Positions 27,954 through 36,780 of a stretch of DNA of 48,158 bases are shown here, in pieces. Location of the stretch: NCBI RefSeq assembly GCF_001639745.1, contig NZ_LTAX01000025.1, positions 1 to 48,158 on the forward strand. The letters are read 5' to 3'. Origin of the DNA: Marinomonas gallaica. GTDB taxonomy: Bacteria > Pseudomonadota > Gammaproteobacteria > Pseudomonadales > Marinomonadaceae. The notes under the pieces are model-generated. The model did not search any database and was not told the DNA's origin. It saw nothing but the letters and a program-made list of their open reading frames with translations. Position 1 is the stretch's first letter. Each line of letters opens with the position of its first letter. The position numbers were made by a program, and so were the translations under genes.

Positions 27954-29444
27954 ATGAAGCAGTCTTTGCAACTTAAAATCGGTCAACAGTTAACTATGAC
28001 TCCACAGCTGCAGCAGGCAATCAAACTGCTTCAGTTGTCTACGCTCGATTTGCAACAGGAAATTCACGAATTTCTTGAGTCTAACCCCTTGCTTGAACTA
28101 GACGAAGACGAAAACTTTCAGTCTGACTTAGAAATCAAACGAGGCGACTCATCCAGTACCAATGAGACTTCTCAAAAAGAAACGACTGAAGCAGCTTCTG
28201 AAGAAACGCCCCAAGTAGAATCCGAATGGACAGAAAGCATCCCTAATGAGCTATCCATTGATAGCAACTGGGATGATACTTATCAAAATTCAGCCGCTGC
28301 AGCAGACGTTCCTTCCTATGACGGCGAGCAAGATTTTGACAGCCGCAATGCCCTAGCTGAAAACATCCAAGATCATCTAATTTGGCAATTAAATTTAACC
28401 CATATGTCTAATCGAGATATTGAAATTGCCTATGCCATTATTGACAGTGTTCAAACCGATGGCTACCTATCAATCACCTTAGATGACATCTTCACGTCAC
28501 TTAGTAAAGAATTAGAAGATCTCGAATTCGATGAAATTGAAGCTGTTCAGCATCGCTTGCAACGATTTGACCCTGTCGGTGTTTGTTCGCAAGATCTACG
28601 CGAGTGCCTATTGGTACAATTAGAAGGTTTTAAAGAGCATCCTTTGTACCGCTCTACCTTTAACATAGTTGACCAGCATTTAGCATTGCTTGGCAATCGT
28701 GATTATGCGCAACTGGGCCGCAAAACTAAGCTGAAAGAAGAAGCATTAAAAGATGTCATTACCCTTATTCAGCAGCTAAATCCGCGCCCAGGCTCAGCCA
28801 TCGACACCAGTGAAACTGACTACGTCATCCCTGATGTCAGCGTGAAAAAACACAATGGCATTTGGCAAGTGGAGCTTAACAACGACGCTCTACCGCCTGT
28901 CAAAATCAATGAAACTTATTCTGCAATGGTTAACACCAAAGCATCCAGTGAAGACATCTCCTACATTAAGAACTCGCTTCAAGAAGCCAAATGGTTTCTG
29001 AAAAGCCTCCAGAGTCGTAACGAAACACTGCTAAAAGTCGCCAGCTGCATTGTTTCCAAACAGGTCGATTTCTTTGAGGTGGGTGAGGAAGCCATGAAAC
29101 CTATGGTACTGCACGATGTCGCAGAGGAGGTTGGCATGCACGAATCAACAATTTCACGTGTCACCACACAAAAATACATGCATACTCCGCGTGGTATTTT
29201 TGAGCTAAAGTATTTCTTCTCCAGCCATGTAAACACCGCCTCTGGCGGCGAATGCTCGTCTACAGCAATTCGTGCAATGATTAAAAAGCTGGTGGCAGAA
29301 GAACCTGCAAAAAAACCATTAAGCGATAATAAACTGGCAATCATTCTTGCAGAGCAAGGCATACAAGTTGCTCGACGCACTGTTGCAAAATATCGCGAAG
29401 CTATGAACATTCCGCCGTCAAACGAGCGGAAACGACTTATTTAA
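27954..29444 (+). CDS. rpoN: RNA polymerase sigma-54 factor RpoN
   Basis: Sigma54 directs transcription from -24/-12 promoters and needs AAA+ enhancer-binding activators. The 496 residues show region I (LQLKIGQQLTMTPQLQQAIKLLQLSTLDLQQEI, NPLLE), an acidic linker at about 50-115, the core-binding region, the helix-turn-helix, and the C-terminal RpoN box ARRTVAKYREAMNIPPS that reads the -24 element. AAGAG lies upstream of the ATG. It precedes ptsN and ptsO, as in most gammaproteobacteria, but hpf, which usually follows, is absent. Confidence 0.98.
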   Translation: MKQSLQLKIGQQLTMTPQLQQAIKLLQLSTLDLQQEIHEFLESNPLLELDEDENFQSDLEIKRGDSSSTNETSQKETTEAASEETPQVESEWTESIPNELSIDSNWDDTYQNSAAAADVPSYDGEQDFDSRNALAENIQDHLIWQLNLTHMSNRDIEIAYAIIDSVQTDGYLSITLDDIFTSLSKELEDLEFDEIEAVQHRLQRFDPVGVCSQDLRECLLVQLEGFKEHPLYRSTFNIVDQHLALLGNRDYAQLGRKTKLKEEALKDVITLIQQLNPRPGSAIDTSETDYVIPDVSVKKHNGIWQVELNNDALPPVKINETYSAMVNTKASSEDISYIKNSLQEAKWFLKSLQSRNETLLKVASCIVSKQVDFFEVGEEAMKPMVLHDVAEEVGMHESTISRVTTQKYMHTPRGIFELKYFFSSHVNTASGGECSSTAIRAMIKKLVAEEPAKKPLSDNKLAIILAEQGIQVARRTVAKYREAMNIPPSNERKRLI

Positions 29445-29455
29445 AGGCCGCAACA

Positions 29456-29905
29456 ATGTCTGTTAAAAACTTAGTCAAGCCTGAGTTAGTATTTGCTAAG
29501 CAACAAATTTCTAGCAAAAAACGATTGCTAGAACAATTGGCTGAATCCGTTGGCGATCGCATGCACTGCAACGCCGACGAAGTCTACGACGCACTTTTAG
29601 GTCGTGAAAAACTGGGCAGTACGGGCGTTGGCAATGGCATCGCCATTCCACATTGTCGCCTAGAGCAAGTAAACCGTGCCACCATCGTATTAATGTCACT
29701 CGAAACACCGATTGATTTTGATGCCATTGATCGACGTCCAGTGGATTTGATTTTTGCCCTACTTGTACCACCACACCAATGTGATGAGCACTTAGCAACG
29801 TTAGCGCAGATCGCCGAACTGGCTCAGTCCGAAGATAAGCTAGCACTTCTACGTGAAAAACAAACCAACAGCGAATTACTGGCAGCGTTTGACTCTTTGA
29901 TATAA
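29456..29905 (+). CDS. ptsN: PTS IIA-like nitrogen regulatory protein PtsN (EIIANtr)
   Basis: The terminal phosphoacceptor of the nitrogen-related PTS (PtsP-NPr-PtsN), which controls potassium transport and other functions by its phosphorylation state. The active-site His66 is in GIAIPHCRLE, and the LGREKLGSTGVGNG and LIFALLVPP segments are typical. The 149 residues are normal. It follows rpoN by 11 bases and precedes ptsO by 10. rapZ, which usually lies between ptsN and ptsO, is missing. Confidence 0.97.
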   Translation: MSVKNLVKPELVFAKQQISSKKRLLEQLAESVGDRMHCNADEVYDALLGREKLGSTGVGNGIAIPHCRLEQVNRATIVLMSLETPIDFDAIDRRPVDLIFALLVPPHQCDEHLATLAQIAELAQSEDKLALLREKQTNSELLAAFDSLI

Positions 29906-29915
29906 GGATATCCCC

Positions 29916-30185
29916 ATGTTGGAACAATCTGTAGAGATTATTAATAAACTGGGATTGCACGCTCGAGCAGCGGGCAAATTAGTTGAAACAACAACCCGTT
30001 TTAATTCCGATATTACCATCGAAAAAGAAGGTCGTAATGTCGATGGCAAAAGCATCATGGCAATGATGATGCTGGCCGCCGCTAAAGGAACAACAATTAA
30101 CGTCAAAATTAACGGCGACGATGAAGACGCCGCAATGGAAGCCGTGATTGCATTAATCAATGACCGATTTGGTGAGGGCGAATAG
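29916..30185 (+). CDS. ptsO: HPr-like phosphocarrier NPr (PtsO)
   Basis: An 89-residue HPr-family phosphocarrier that relays phosphate from PtsP to PtsN. His15 is in the active-site motif LGLHARAA, and Ser46 lies in GKSIMAMM at the position of HPr Ser46. Since it lies beside ptsN and rpoN rather than with sugar-PTS genes, NPr is preferred over HPr. It may also serve a fructose PTS if the genome has no other HPr (not testable here). It precedes mgtE by 5 bases. Confidence 0.96.
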   Translation: MLEQSVEIINKLGLHARAAGKLVETTTRFNSDITIEKEGRNVDGKSIMAMMMLAAAKGTTINVKINGDDEDAAMEAVIALINDRFGEGE

Positions 30186-30190
30186 CCTAT

Positions 30191-31543
30191 ATGAGCGATC
30201 AGACTACGCTTGAACACTTACAAACTGTCGCTGACTCTCTTGAGAGCGGCGCAACGATGCAAATTCGCTATTTGCTGAACGGTGCTCTACCTGCGCAGGA
30301 TGTTGCTCGCCTTTTAGAATCCTCTCCGCCTAGAGAACGTAAACTGTTGTGGGACTTAATTGACCACAATAACCAAGGCGACGTCTTACAATACGTTTCT
30401 GAAGAAATCAGTGTTCAGTTCATGAAATCCATGGACAGAGAGCGCCTACTGGCGGTTTCTGAACACTTTGATAACGATGATTTAGCCGACATCCTTCAAC
30501 AGCTACCTGAAACACTAGTGAAGGAAGTTTTAGCCTCCATGACCGCACAGAATCGTGCGCGCATGGAGTCTTTGATGAGTTACTCGGAGGATTCTGCTGG
30601 CGGTCTGATGAACACAGACACCATCACCATCCGCCCGAACATCACCATTGATATCGTCTTCCGCTTCCTAAGACGCCACAATGAACTTCCTGAAATGACT
30701 GATAACCTCCTTGTTGTCAGTCGATCGGATCGTTTTTTAGGTATTCTGCCACTGCGCAAGCTACTGGTCGCCGACACGGACACGACAGTCCGAGACATCA
30801 TGGAAACAGATTGTGATGTCATTTTTGCACACCAAACGGCAACCGAAGTAGCAGAGCTATTTGAAAAGATGGACTTGGTCTCTGCGCCCGTCATCGATCC
30901 GAACAGCAAAAAACTACTCGGTCGTATTACCATTGATGACGTGGTCGATGTAATACGTGATGAAGCAGAGCACTCCATGTTATCGATGGCAGGCTTGGAC
31001 GATGACGAAGATACTTTCGCACCGATTATGCAAACGACTCGGCGTCGTGCTGTATGGCTTGGCATCAACCTTATTACGGCGTTTATTGCGTCTTACGTTA
31101 TTGGACTTTTCCAAGATACATTGGACAAAGTCGTAGCACTCGCTATCCTTATGCCTATTGTGGCAAGTATGGGTGGCATAGCTGGATCACAAGTTTTAAC
31201 ACTTGTTATTCGTGGTATTGCACTTAACCAAATAGGTTCATCTAACGCCCGCTGGCTGCTGAACCGTGAAGTCATTGTAGGCCTCATAAATGGTATAGTA
31301 TGGGCCACCGTGATTGCGATGCTCACTGTCGTTTGGTTTGATGACATTAAAATTGCTTATGTCATCGCTGGTGCCATTGTAATCAATTTACTCTTTGCCG
31401 CCTTGACGGGCACTCTTTTACCGATTGCCCTGAAAAAATTAGGAATCGACCCAGCCCTTGCTGGTAGCGTTATCTTAACCACCGTTACCGATGTTGTTGG
31501 CTTCTTATCCTTCCTTGGATTGGCGACATTATTTTTAATATAG
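30191..31543 (+). CDS. mgtE: MgtE magnesium transporter
   Basis: An MgtE-type Mg2+ channel of 450 residues. The parts in order are the MgtE_N helical domain (about 25-125, with LLESSPPRERKLLWDLID and DIVLxxLP-like repeats), a CBS pair (about 135-255, GGLMNTDTITIRPNITIDIVFRFLR and APVIDPNSKKLLGRITIDDVVDVI), and five C-terminal membrane helices (RRAVWLGINLITAFIASYVIG to the end) with the pore motif MPIVASMGGIAGSQ. It begins 5 bases after ptsO and is probably cotranscribed with rpoN-ptsN-ptsO. Confidence 0.96.
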   Translation: MSDQTTLEHLQTVADSLESGATMQIRYLLNGALPAQDVARLLESSPPRERKLLWDLIDHNNQGDVLQYVSEEISVQFMKSMDRERLLAVSEHFDNDDLADILQQLPETLVKEVLASMTAQNRARMESLMSYSEDSAGGLMNTDTITIRPNITIDIVFRFLRRHNELPEMTDNLLVVSRSDRFLGILPLRKLLVADTDTTVRDIMETDCDVIFAHQTATEVAELFEKMDLVSAPVIDPNSKKLLGRITIDDVVDVIRDEAEHSMLSMAGLDDDEDTFAPIMQTTRRRAVWLGINLITAFIASYVIGLFQDTLDKVVALAILMPIVASMGGIAGSQVLTLVIRGIALNQIGSSNARWLLNREVIVGLINGIVWATVIAMLTVVWFDDIKIAYVIAGAIVINLLFAALTGTLLPIALKKLGIDPALAGSVILTTVTDVVGFLSFLGLATLFLI

Positions 31544-31555
31544 AACGAATTAACC

Positions 31556-32086
31556 ATGACTGATTTTGAATATTACGACGAAAACGAAGAAGACTATAAA
31601 AGCAAAACCCAGATCAAAAGGGAAATGGAAGCTCTACAAGACTTGGGCGCTAAACTGGTCAAGCTGAACCCTGCCCAACGTAAAAAAGTACCGATGTCAG
31701 ATACTATGCGCGATGCTTTAGTGGAAGCAGACCGAATTAAACAGTGGAGCGCACAGCGTCGCCACTTACAATACATCGGAAAAGTGATGCGCACTGAAGA
31801 TGCAGACGCTATCTCTGCACGTCTAGAGTTATTTGATAGCACATCAGCGGCCAACAACAAACGCTTCCATCAACTGGAAGGAACGCGTGATGCGTTAATT
31901 GGTGACGGCGGCAAAGAAATACTGGACCAGTATATCGTTGCCAACCCTCATGTTGATATTCAACAACTGCGCTCTCTGGTTCGTATGGCCAAAAAAGAAG
32001 TGGAGCAGAATAAGACAACAACAAGCCGTAAAAAGCTGTTTAAGTTCTTACGCGAAGCTCAAGATGCAAAGCTAGGTTTACTTTAA
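31556..32086 (+). CDS. darP: Ribosome-associated protein DarP (YjgA, DUF615)
   Basis: A 176-residue DUF615/YjgA protein; E. coli DarP binds pre-50S particles and helps late large-subunit assembly. Matching blocks are SKTQIKREMEALQDLGAKLVKL, DALVEADRIKQWSAQRRHLQYIGKVMR, LEGTRDALIGDGG, PHVDIQQLRSLVRMAKKE and KLFKFLREAQ. It starts 12 bases after mgtE and converges on the nit gene with a 3-base gap. pmbA and tldD, common neighbours, are absent. Confidence 0.95.
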   Translation: MTDFEYYDENEEDYKSKTQIKREMEALQDLGAKLVKLNPAQRKKVPMSDTMRDALVEADRIKQWSAQRRHLQYIGKVMRTEDADAISARLELFDSTSAANNKRFHQLEGTRDALIGDGGKEILDQYIVANPHVDIQQLRSLVRMAKKEVEQNKTTTSRKKLFKFLREAQDAKLGLL

Positions 32087-32089
32087 ATC

Positions 32090-32920
32090 CTAGCGGATAC
32101 GGCGATGCCCTTTACAAGGCATCGCCCGTCTGACCTTCTCAATCTCATTAAGGTCGAGCGCCACATTCAATATTGAAACCTCTTGATCATCTAAGCACCC
32201 CAACATGTCACCCCACGGCGAATAGGCTACCGTATTACCAAAAGTACGCCGAGTCTCATTGTGCCAACCAGCTTGATTTACTCCTAACATAAAATACTGA
32301 TTCTCAATCGCTCGCGCCTGTAACAATGTATGCCAATGAGCAGACCCTGTTTTATGGGTAAACGCTGAAGGTACAACAACTAAGTCCGCATCTTGCTCTA
32401 ACAAACAGCGATACAGCTCTGGAAAGCGCAGATCGTAACAAATACTCAAACCTAATTTAACGCCCGCCATGTCATAGACCACAGTCGAAACATCACCGGG
32501 CTCAATAAAACGCGATTCTTGGTACACAGCCGCCTTATCATTGACTAACACATCAAACAAATGCACTTTATCATAACGCGCTACCAACTTACCCTCATGG
32601 GAAATCAGCAAACAAGACTGCCTTACTCTACCGTCTTTAACATCACTGCCATCAGGGCGCTTTGCCATTGGATGAGAACCAATTAATATATACACCTGAT
32701 GCTGACGAGCAAACGACATGATTTCAGACAGGATAATCTCTGTTCCTTCCCCCTCAGCCAATGCACGCATTTGCTTGGCGTCAAATAAAAATATATTCTC
32801 AGGCAGAACGATAAGACTAGGCTGAAAGGCTAACGACTGAGCCATTAACTCTACAGCTTGCTTTAAATTCCAGCGCCAATCCGTAGAGCTAGTAAATTGA
32901 ACCAAAGAAACGTTGAACAT
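32090..32920 (-). CDS. Carbon-nitrogen hydrolase, Nit1/YafV-like
   Basis: A nitrilase-superfamily amidase of 276 residues with a complete Glu-Lys-Cys triad: Glu41 (VLPENIF), Lys118 (RYDKVHLFDV) and Cys161 (LSICYDLRFPELYR). It resembles the Nit1 type, which deaminates damaged glutathione or similar omega-amides; the substrate is inferred from family only. It follows yhdP by 18 bases at the end of the mreBCD-maf-rng-yhdP run. Its last codons hold a perfect 9-bp hairpin. Confidence 0.93.
   Translation of the reverse strand: MFNVSLVQFTSSTDWRWNLKQAVELMAQSLAFQPSLIVLPENIFLFDAKQMRALAEGEGTEIILSEIMSFARQHQVYILIGSHPMAKRPDGSDVKDGRVRQSCLLISHEGKLVARYDKVHLFDVLVNDKAAVYQESRFIEPGDVSTVVYDMAGVKLGLSICYDLRFPELYRCLLEQDADLVVVPSAFTHKTGSAHWHTLLQARAIENQYFMLGVNQAGWHNETRRTFGNTVAYSPWGDMLGCLDDQEVSILNVALDLNEIEKVRRAMPCKGHRRIR
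32101..32126. repeat. Hairpin in the nit 3' end between convergent genes
   Basis: Perfect inverted repeat GGCGATGCC (32101-32109) and GGCATCGCC (32118-32126) with an 8-base loop, inside the last codons of nit and just past the darP stop. Neither strand has a U tract, so it is not a classical intrinsic terminator; it may protect 3' ends or pause polymerase. Confidence 0.6.
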
Positions 32921-32938
32921 AGTCGTCTCCTAATAACT

Positions 32939-35900
32939 CTATCTAATAGGGGAATAAGGCACTGGAGTGACTGTTGGCTCACTAAAGTCACCTTCTATCT
33001 TATATTGAATACTGGTTACCTTAGATATTTGATCACCAATGAGCTTATCTGTAATAAAAAGCAGGCCAGCTATCTGGGGCGTCGCTAACAGTAAGCCTGC
33101 AACGGGCAAGGAACTACTAATGGGCACTGTCGCAGTCAAACGCTCATTTAACGTTTCATTCACCAAGTTCGCAGAACCTTCGAGCGTTATTTCCGCCGTT
33201 GGCGATACCACTTTAACTGGCTCTGTGGTTTTCAAAATACCATTGGTAATGGTCAATACACTACTAAAGCGATCAAAAGGTGTGCCAGATTCATACAAAT
33301 CTGAAAAATCAAATGTTAAGCGTTTAGCTAACGCATCCACGTTGAATATACCCAACAATCGAAGAAAAGGCGGTAATTGATCAACTTGGTTAAAGTTGCC
33401 ATCACGCACTTGGAATTTAATTTTTCCATTTAATGACGATCGATCGAATGCAAGCAACGAATCAGCCCAATCCAACGACACATCGACATCATAATTTTTA
33501 GAAGTTAAAAACGGTGTTGGCGAGAACTTTTTAGTCAGCTCTCGAGCATTTTCACCTTTCGCTTGGATTGTTAACTTAACAGACTGCTCAAGCCCACCCT
33601 GCCATAAAATCTGCCCATTAAACTGGCCTTTTGGCAACTTAGTTGAAACATCCTCTATACGCACCGAATCCCCAAGATTCACCACCCTACCCTGCCAATC
33701 ACCGTAAGGGCGATTATCTACGTACACTTCATCTACTTTAAGTGAGATCGACGGAATAACGCCTGGCTGAAATACTGTTTCATCAGTTTCAGGTTGATCG
33801 TTCGATGCATCTTGTTGAGTACGCCAATTTAGATAAGCAATGTAAAGCTCAGGACCCGCATCCGTTTGTCGTAAGACTGCGTTCATCTCATCTGACGTTA
33901 TCGCAAGTGGATGCCCGTCTTTTGCACGGGTAAAGGTAACCTTTACATTATTCAATTCATTATTGTCATTAATAGGCAATTTATCGACAATGATATCAGC
34001 GGAACGCATCCACTCTGGTAATTCTGTCGTGAAAGGTTGAACGTCATCGCTCGCATTGCCCCCTGCCTCAACGTGGCTAAATTCACTCATGATAGGCGAC
34101 CAAGGAAGCCAGTCCAACTGAGTAAATTGACCATAGAGTGCAATGCCTTTTTTCACTACCATGTCACTTTCTAGAGGCTTAAACGCTGAAATACTGCCAC
34201 CTTGCAACGCACCCTCGGCTATTAGGAATTTACCATACAACCAATCCGCTGAGGACACGTCTAAAAAAACCTCACCCTGCATCACTGTCACAGATACCGA
34301 TGTAGGCCGAATCTCATCCGAGCGCTTAGCCAAGGGCAAAGGCATAGCGAAAGAGACACCTTTTAAATCAGAAGTAACATTAAAATCAACTTGCTCAGGT
34401 TTAGAGCGACCTATTGCAAGAGTCGCTTGATACGATGTCTCACCTTCTAAGCGCGTAATAATAGGCTGAGGAGCCTGTCGCCAAATCGCTAGCTGCTTAC
34501 TATCGAACACTCCGCTAATCACACCGTCGACCGCAAGGCCTCCTGACTCCAACCGTTCAGATGACAACGCTATGTTGCTATGAGCCCCCAGCGCCGCCAC
34601 CTTGAAATTGGTATTGTAAAGACCCTTTTGATCACTATAATGTAGCGCGCCAGAGACAACTTTCACCGGCAAGTCAATCTGTGAGACCCGAACATTGTTT
34701 TCGGAAAATGCAAGGTCAAGAGATACGTTTGGCTCATCCTTTTGCCCTGATATCGGTACTGCCACAGCAAAAGAGCCCGAGACCTTCCCCCCCACTTCCC
34801 AATCAACAAAAGACTCAAGAACCGACTCTTTTAACGGCGTTTGATTTAAAGCCGCCAATAAATTGCTGGCCTTGTCAGAAACCTGTCCAGATACCTCAAC
34901 CCAACCAGAGTGATCTCCCTTTAAAGGCACGACAATACTTAATCCTTTAACGGGTAAACCGGCAAAAACAGCACGCTTAACGACAACATCGACCTTATCG
35001 GAGTCAACCATCACGCGTCCCACTACTGACTTAGCCGAGGGCCAATTGCTATCAAATGTAACTTGATCTAATTCAGCATCGATGGCTAAACGCACATACG
35101 GCTGGTCACCTTTTTTTAAGCCCGTTCGTAACAGTAAATCAAGATTTTCAACCTCACCTGCGCCCAGAGATTGACTCAACCACGTTTGCAATGAGTCGGA
35201 TAATGCATTAGGCGGGACAAAGATAAGACGGTCTTCCTCTTTAATATGCTGAGCATTCATATTTAAAGCCAGCCAGTCCTCACCTACCCCATTTTCAAGA
35301 GGCTGCTCTAAACGAAAACCACCCTGAATGGTTGCCCCATTACGCTGAATATTTAGTGACTGCCCCGTCACCACAAAGGCTTTATCTTGTCGCGTCCAAC
35401 TTACTTCACCTTCAGCACTGGCAATATCCCATACATCATCATAGAGCGTTGGAAACGCCAATTGACTATTATGCGCCTTAAATTCAATACCACCCTGAGA
35501 GTCCGTAAGTGAAAATAAACCATTCACATGGTTAACTGCTGGAATACCGTCATGTCCTTTCACTTGGGCATCAATAATGTTACTCAAGAATTGATATCTT
35601 AATGTGTCATGTTCATCCCAAAGACGTAACGAAGCATTCCGCGCCTCTCCCTGAGGATCCAATCCCGTTAAGATTTGCGCTAAACGCCAGTCCTCAGGTA
35701 TAAAGTTCAACGCGACACGCGTGGCAATTTGCGCATCCATTTTGTTAAATACAATATAAGCACGATTTCCATTTCGCTCCCACTCCGCATTAATGCGAAC
35801 ATCTTGATAAGAACGCTCACCGTCATCGAAGCGCAAACTGTCTATGGATGCATTGACACCGTCAGGTGTGTATTTAACTTTCCAATCGCCTTGCCCCTTA

Positions 35901-36766
35901 AGTGGCATCTGATCTTCAAAAGCCAATTCAAATGCACTATTACGGGCTTGTGCGGTGACGCCTTTTCCAGGCTGATAGGTAAGCCAGTATTGGCCTGCTA
36001 AAGATACCGAATTCAAGCTCTTCAGTGCATCCATACCCACCCAATCGAGCGGCAAGGTAACTTGAGGAACATCAATATAAGTAACAACTTGCTGCTGCAA
36101 GAAATTGGTTAAATCCGTGCTAATTTGAGCCCGCACTTGAACTGGGTCGTCCATGTCATTAACAAATATATCGGACCGCACAAGAGTTTTAGAAAATTGC
36201 TTAATGAGATACGTCGCGGGAACGGAGACATTTAGATCATCAAATCTAGGACTGGAAATGTTAACATCTACATCAATGAGTGACATTTGCTGCTGATCTG
36301 CAGCGTAATTAAGCACGCGAGAAATAGCAACTGAGTCACCACCTGATGTTTTAGTGGATTCTGCCAACCCCTTTAATGCAACATTCCCTGTACCATCTTC
36401 ATGCAACAACAAGCTCACACCTGATAGCGCTACATTTTTAAACTGCGGGGAGAACGTTAAAAGCGTACGAGGAATATCTAACTCTAGAACGAGATGTTCA
36501 ACACTAATAGCACTTGCTTGATAAGCTGTATCAATATGAATCCCTGAACCTCTCAGCTCAACATTGATCCCATTTAACTCACCAAACACCTCACCAACGC
36601 GTACTTTCATACCCGTTAGTTGTGTCAAATTACGCTCAATTTGAGGCTGGTATACGTTAACTAAGGGCAAGCCTACTTTTGCAAGCAAGACAACGCCAGC
36701 CAGCAGCACACTCGCAACAACCAGCACCCAAAACGTAAAATTAAACGCTGTCTTTATAACCCGCAT
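32939..36766 (-). CDS. yhdP: YhdP, AsmA-like intermembrane lipid transport protein
   Basis: A 1275-residue AsmA-like protein of the YhdP type (TIGR02099). YhdP, with TamB and YdbH, carries phospholipids to the outer membrane in E. coli. One N-terminal helix (FNFTFWVLVVASVLLAGVVLLAK) anchors a long periplasmic beta-rich rod, and the C-terminal FDFSDLYESGTPFDRFSSVLTITNGILKTTEPVKVVSPTAEI and PVPYSPIR region is characteristic. Length agrees with the family. It follows rng by 14 bases with AGGGG upstream of the ATG. Its place beside the mre genes is conserved. Confidence 0.95.
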   Translation of the reverse strand: MRVIKTAFNFTFWVLVVASVLLAGVVLLAKVGLPLVNVYQPQIERNLTQLTGMKVRVGEVFGELNGINVELRGSGIHIDTAYQASAISVEHLVLELDIPRTLLTFSPQFKNVALSGVSLLLHEDGTGNVALKGLAESTKTSGGDSVAISRVLNYAADQQQMSLIDVDVNISSPRFDDLNVSVPATYLIKQFSKTLVRSDIFVNDMDDPVQVRAQISTDLTNFLQQQVVTYIDVPQVTLPLDWVGMDALKSLNSVSLAGQYWLTYQPGKGVTAQARNSAFELAFEDQMPLKGQGDWKVKYTPDGVNASIDSLRFDDGERSYQDVRINAEWERNGNRAYIVFNKMDAQIATRVALNFIPEDWRLAQILTGLDPQGEARNASLRLWDEHDTLRYQFLSNIIDAQVKGHDGIPAVNHVNGLFSLTDSQGGIEFKAHNSQLAFPTLYDDVWDIASAEGEVSWTRQDKAFVVTGQSLNIQRNGATIQGGFRLEQPLENGVGEDWLALNMNAQHIKEEDRLIFVPPNALSDSLQTWLSQSLGAGEVENLDLLLRTGLKKGDQPYVRLAIDAELDQVTFDSNWPSAKSVVGRVMVDSDKVDVVVKRAVFAGLPVKGLSIVVPLKGDHSGWVEVSGQVSDKASNLLAALNQTPLKESVLESFVDWEVGGKVSGSFAVAVPISGQKDEPNVSLDLAFSENNVRVSQIDLPVKVVSGALHYSDQKGLYNTNFKVAALGAHSNIALSSERLESGGLAVDGVISGVFDSKQLAIWRQAPQPIITRLEGETSYQATLAIGRSKPEQVDFNVTSDLKGVSFAMPLPLAKRSDEIRPTSVSVTVMQGEVFLDVSSADWLYGKFLIAEGALQGGSISAFKPLESDMVVKKGIALYGQFTQLDWLPWSPIMSEFSHVEAGGNASDDVQPFTTELPEWMRSADIIVDKLPINDNNELNNVKVTFTRAKDGHPLAITSDEMNAVLRQTDAGPELYIAYLNWRTQQDASNDQPETDETVFQPGVIPSISLKVDEVYVDNRPYGDWQGRVVNLGDSVRIEDVSTKLPKGQFNGQILWQGGLEQSVKLTIQAKGENARELTKKFSPTPFLTSKNYDVDVSLDWADSLLAFDRSSLNGKIKFQVRDGNFNQVDQLPPFLRLLGIFNVDALAKRLTFDFSDLYESGTPFDRFSSVLTITNGILKTTEPVKVVSPTAEITLEGSANLVNETLNERLTATVPISSSLPVAGLLLATPQIAGLLFITDKLIGDQISKVTSIQYKIEGDFSEPTVTPVPYSPIR

Positions 36767-36780
36767 AAGTAGAACCCCTG

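Noticed and set aside
28979..29410. 143-codon open frame opposite rpoN
   Set aside because: An antisense shadow of the conserved sigma54 C-terminal region.
29511..29960. 149-codon open frame opposite ptsN/ptsO
   Set aside because: It covers two well-conserved genes on the other strand and has no recognisable domain or start signal.
32101..32126. Hairpin at darP/nit as an intrinsic terminator
   Set aside because: No U tract on either strand, so it is listed as an inverted repeat rather than as a terminator.
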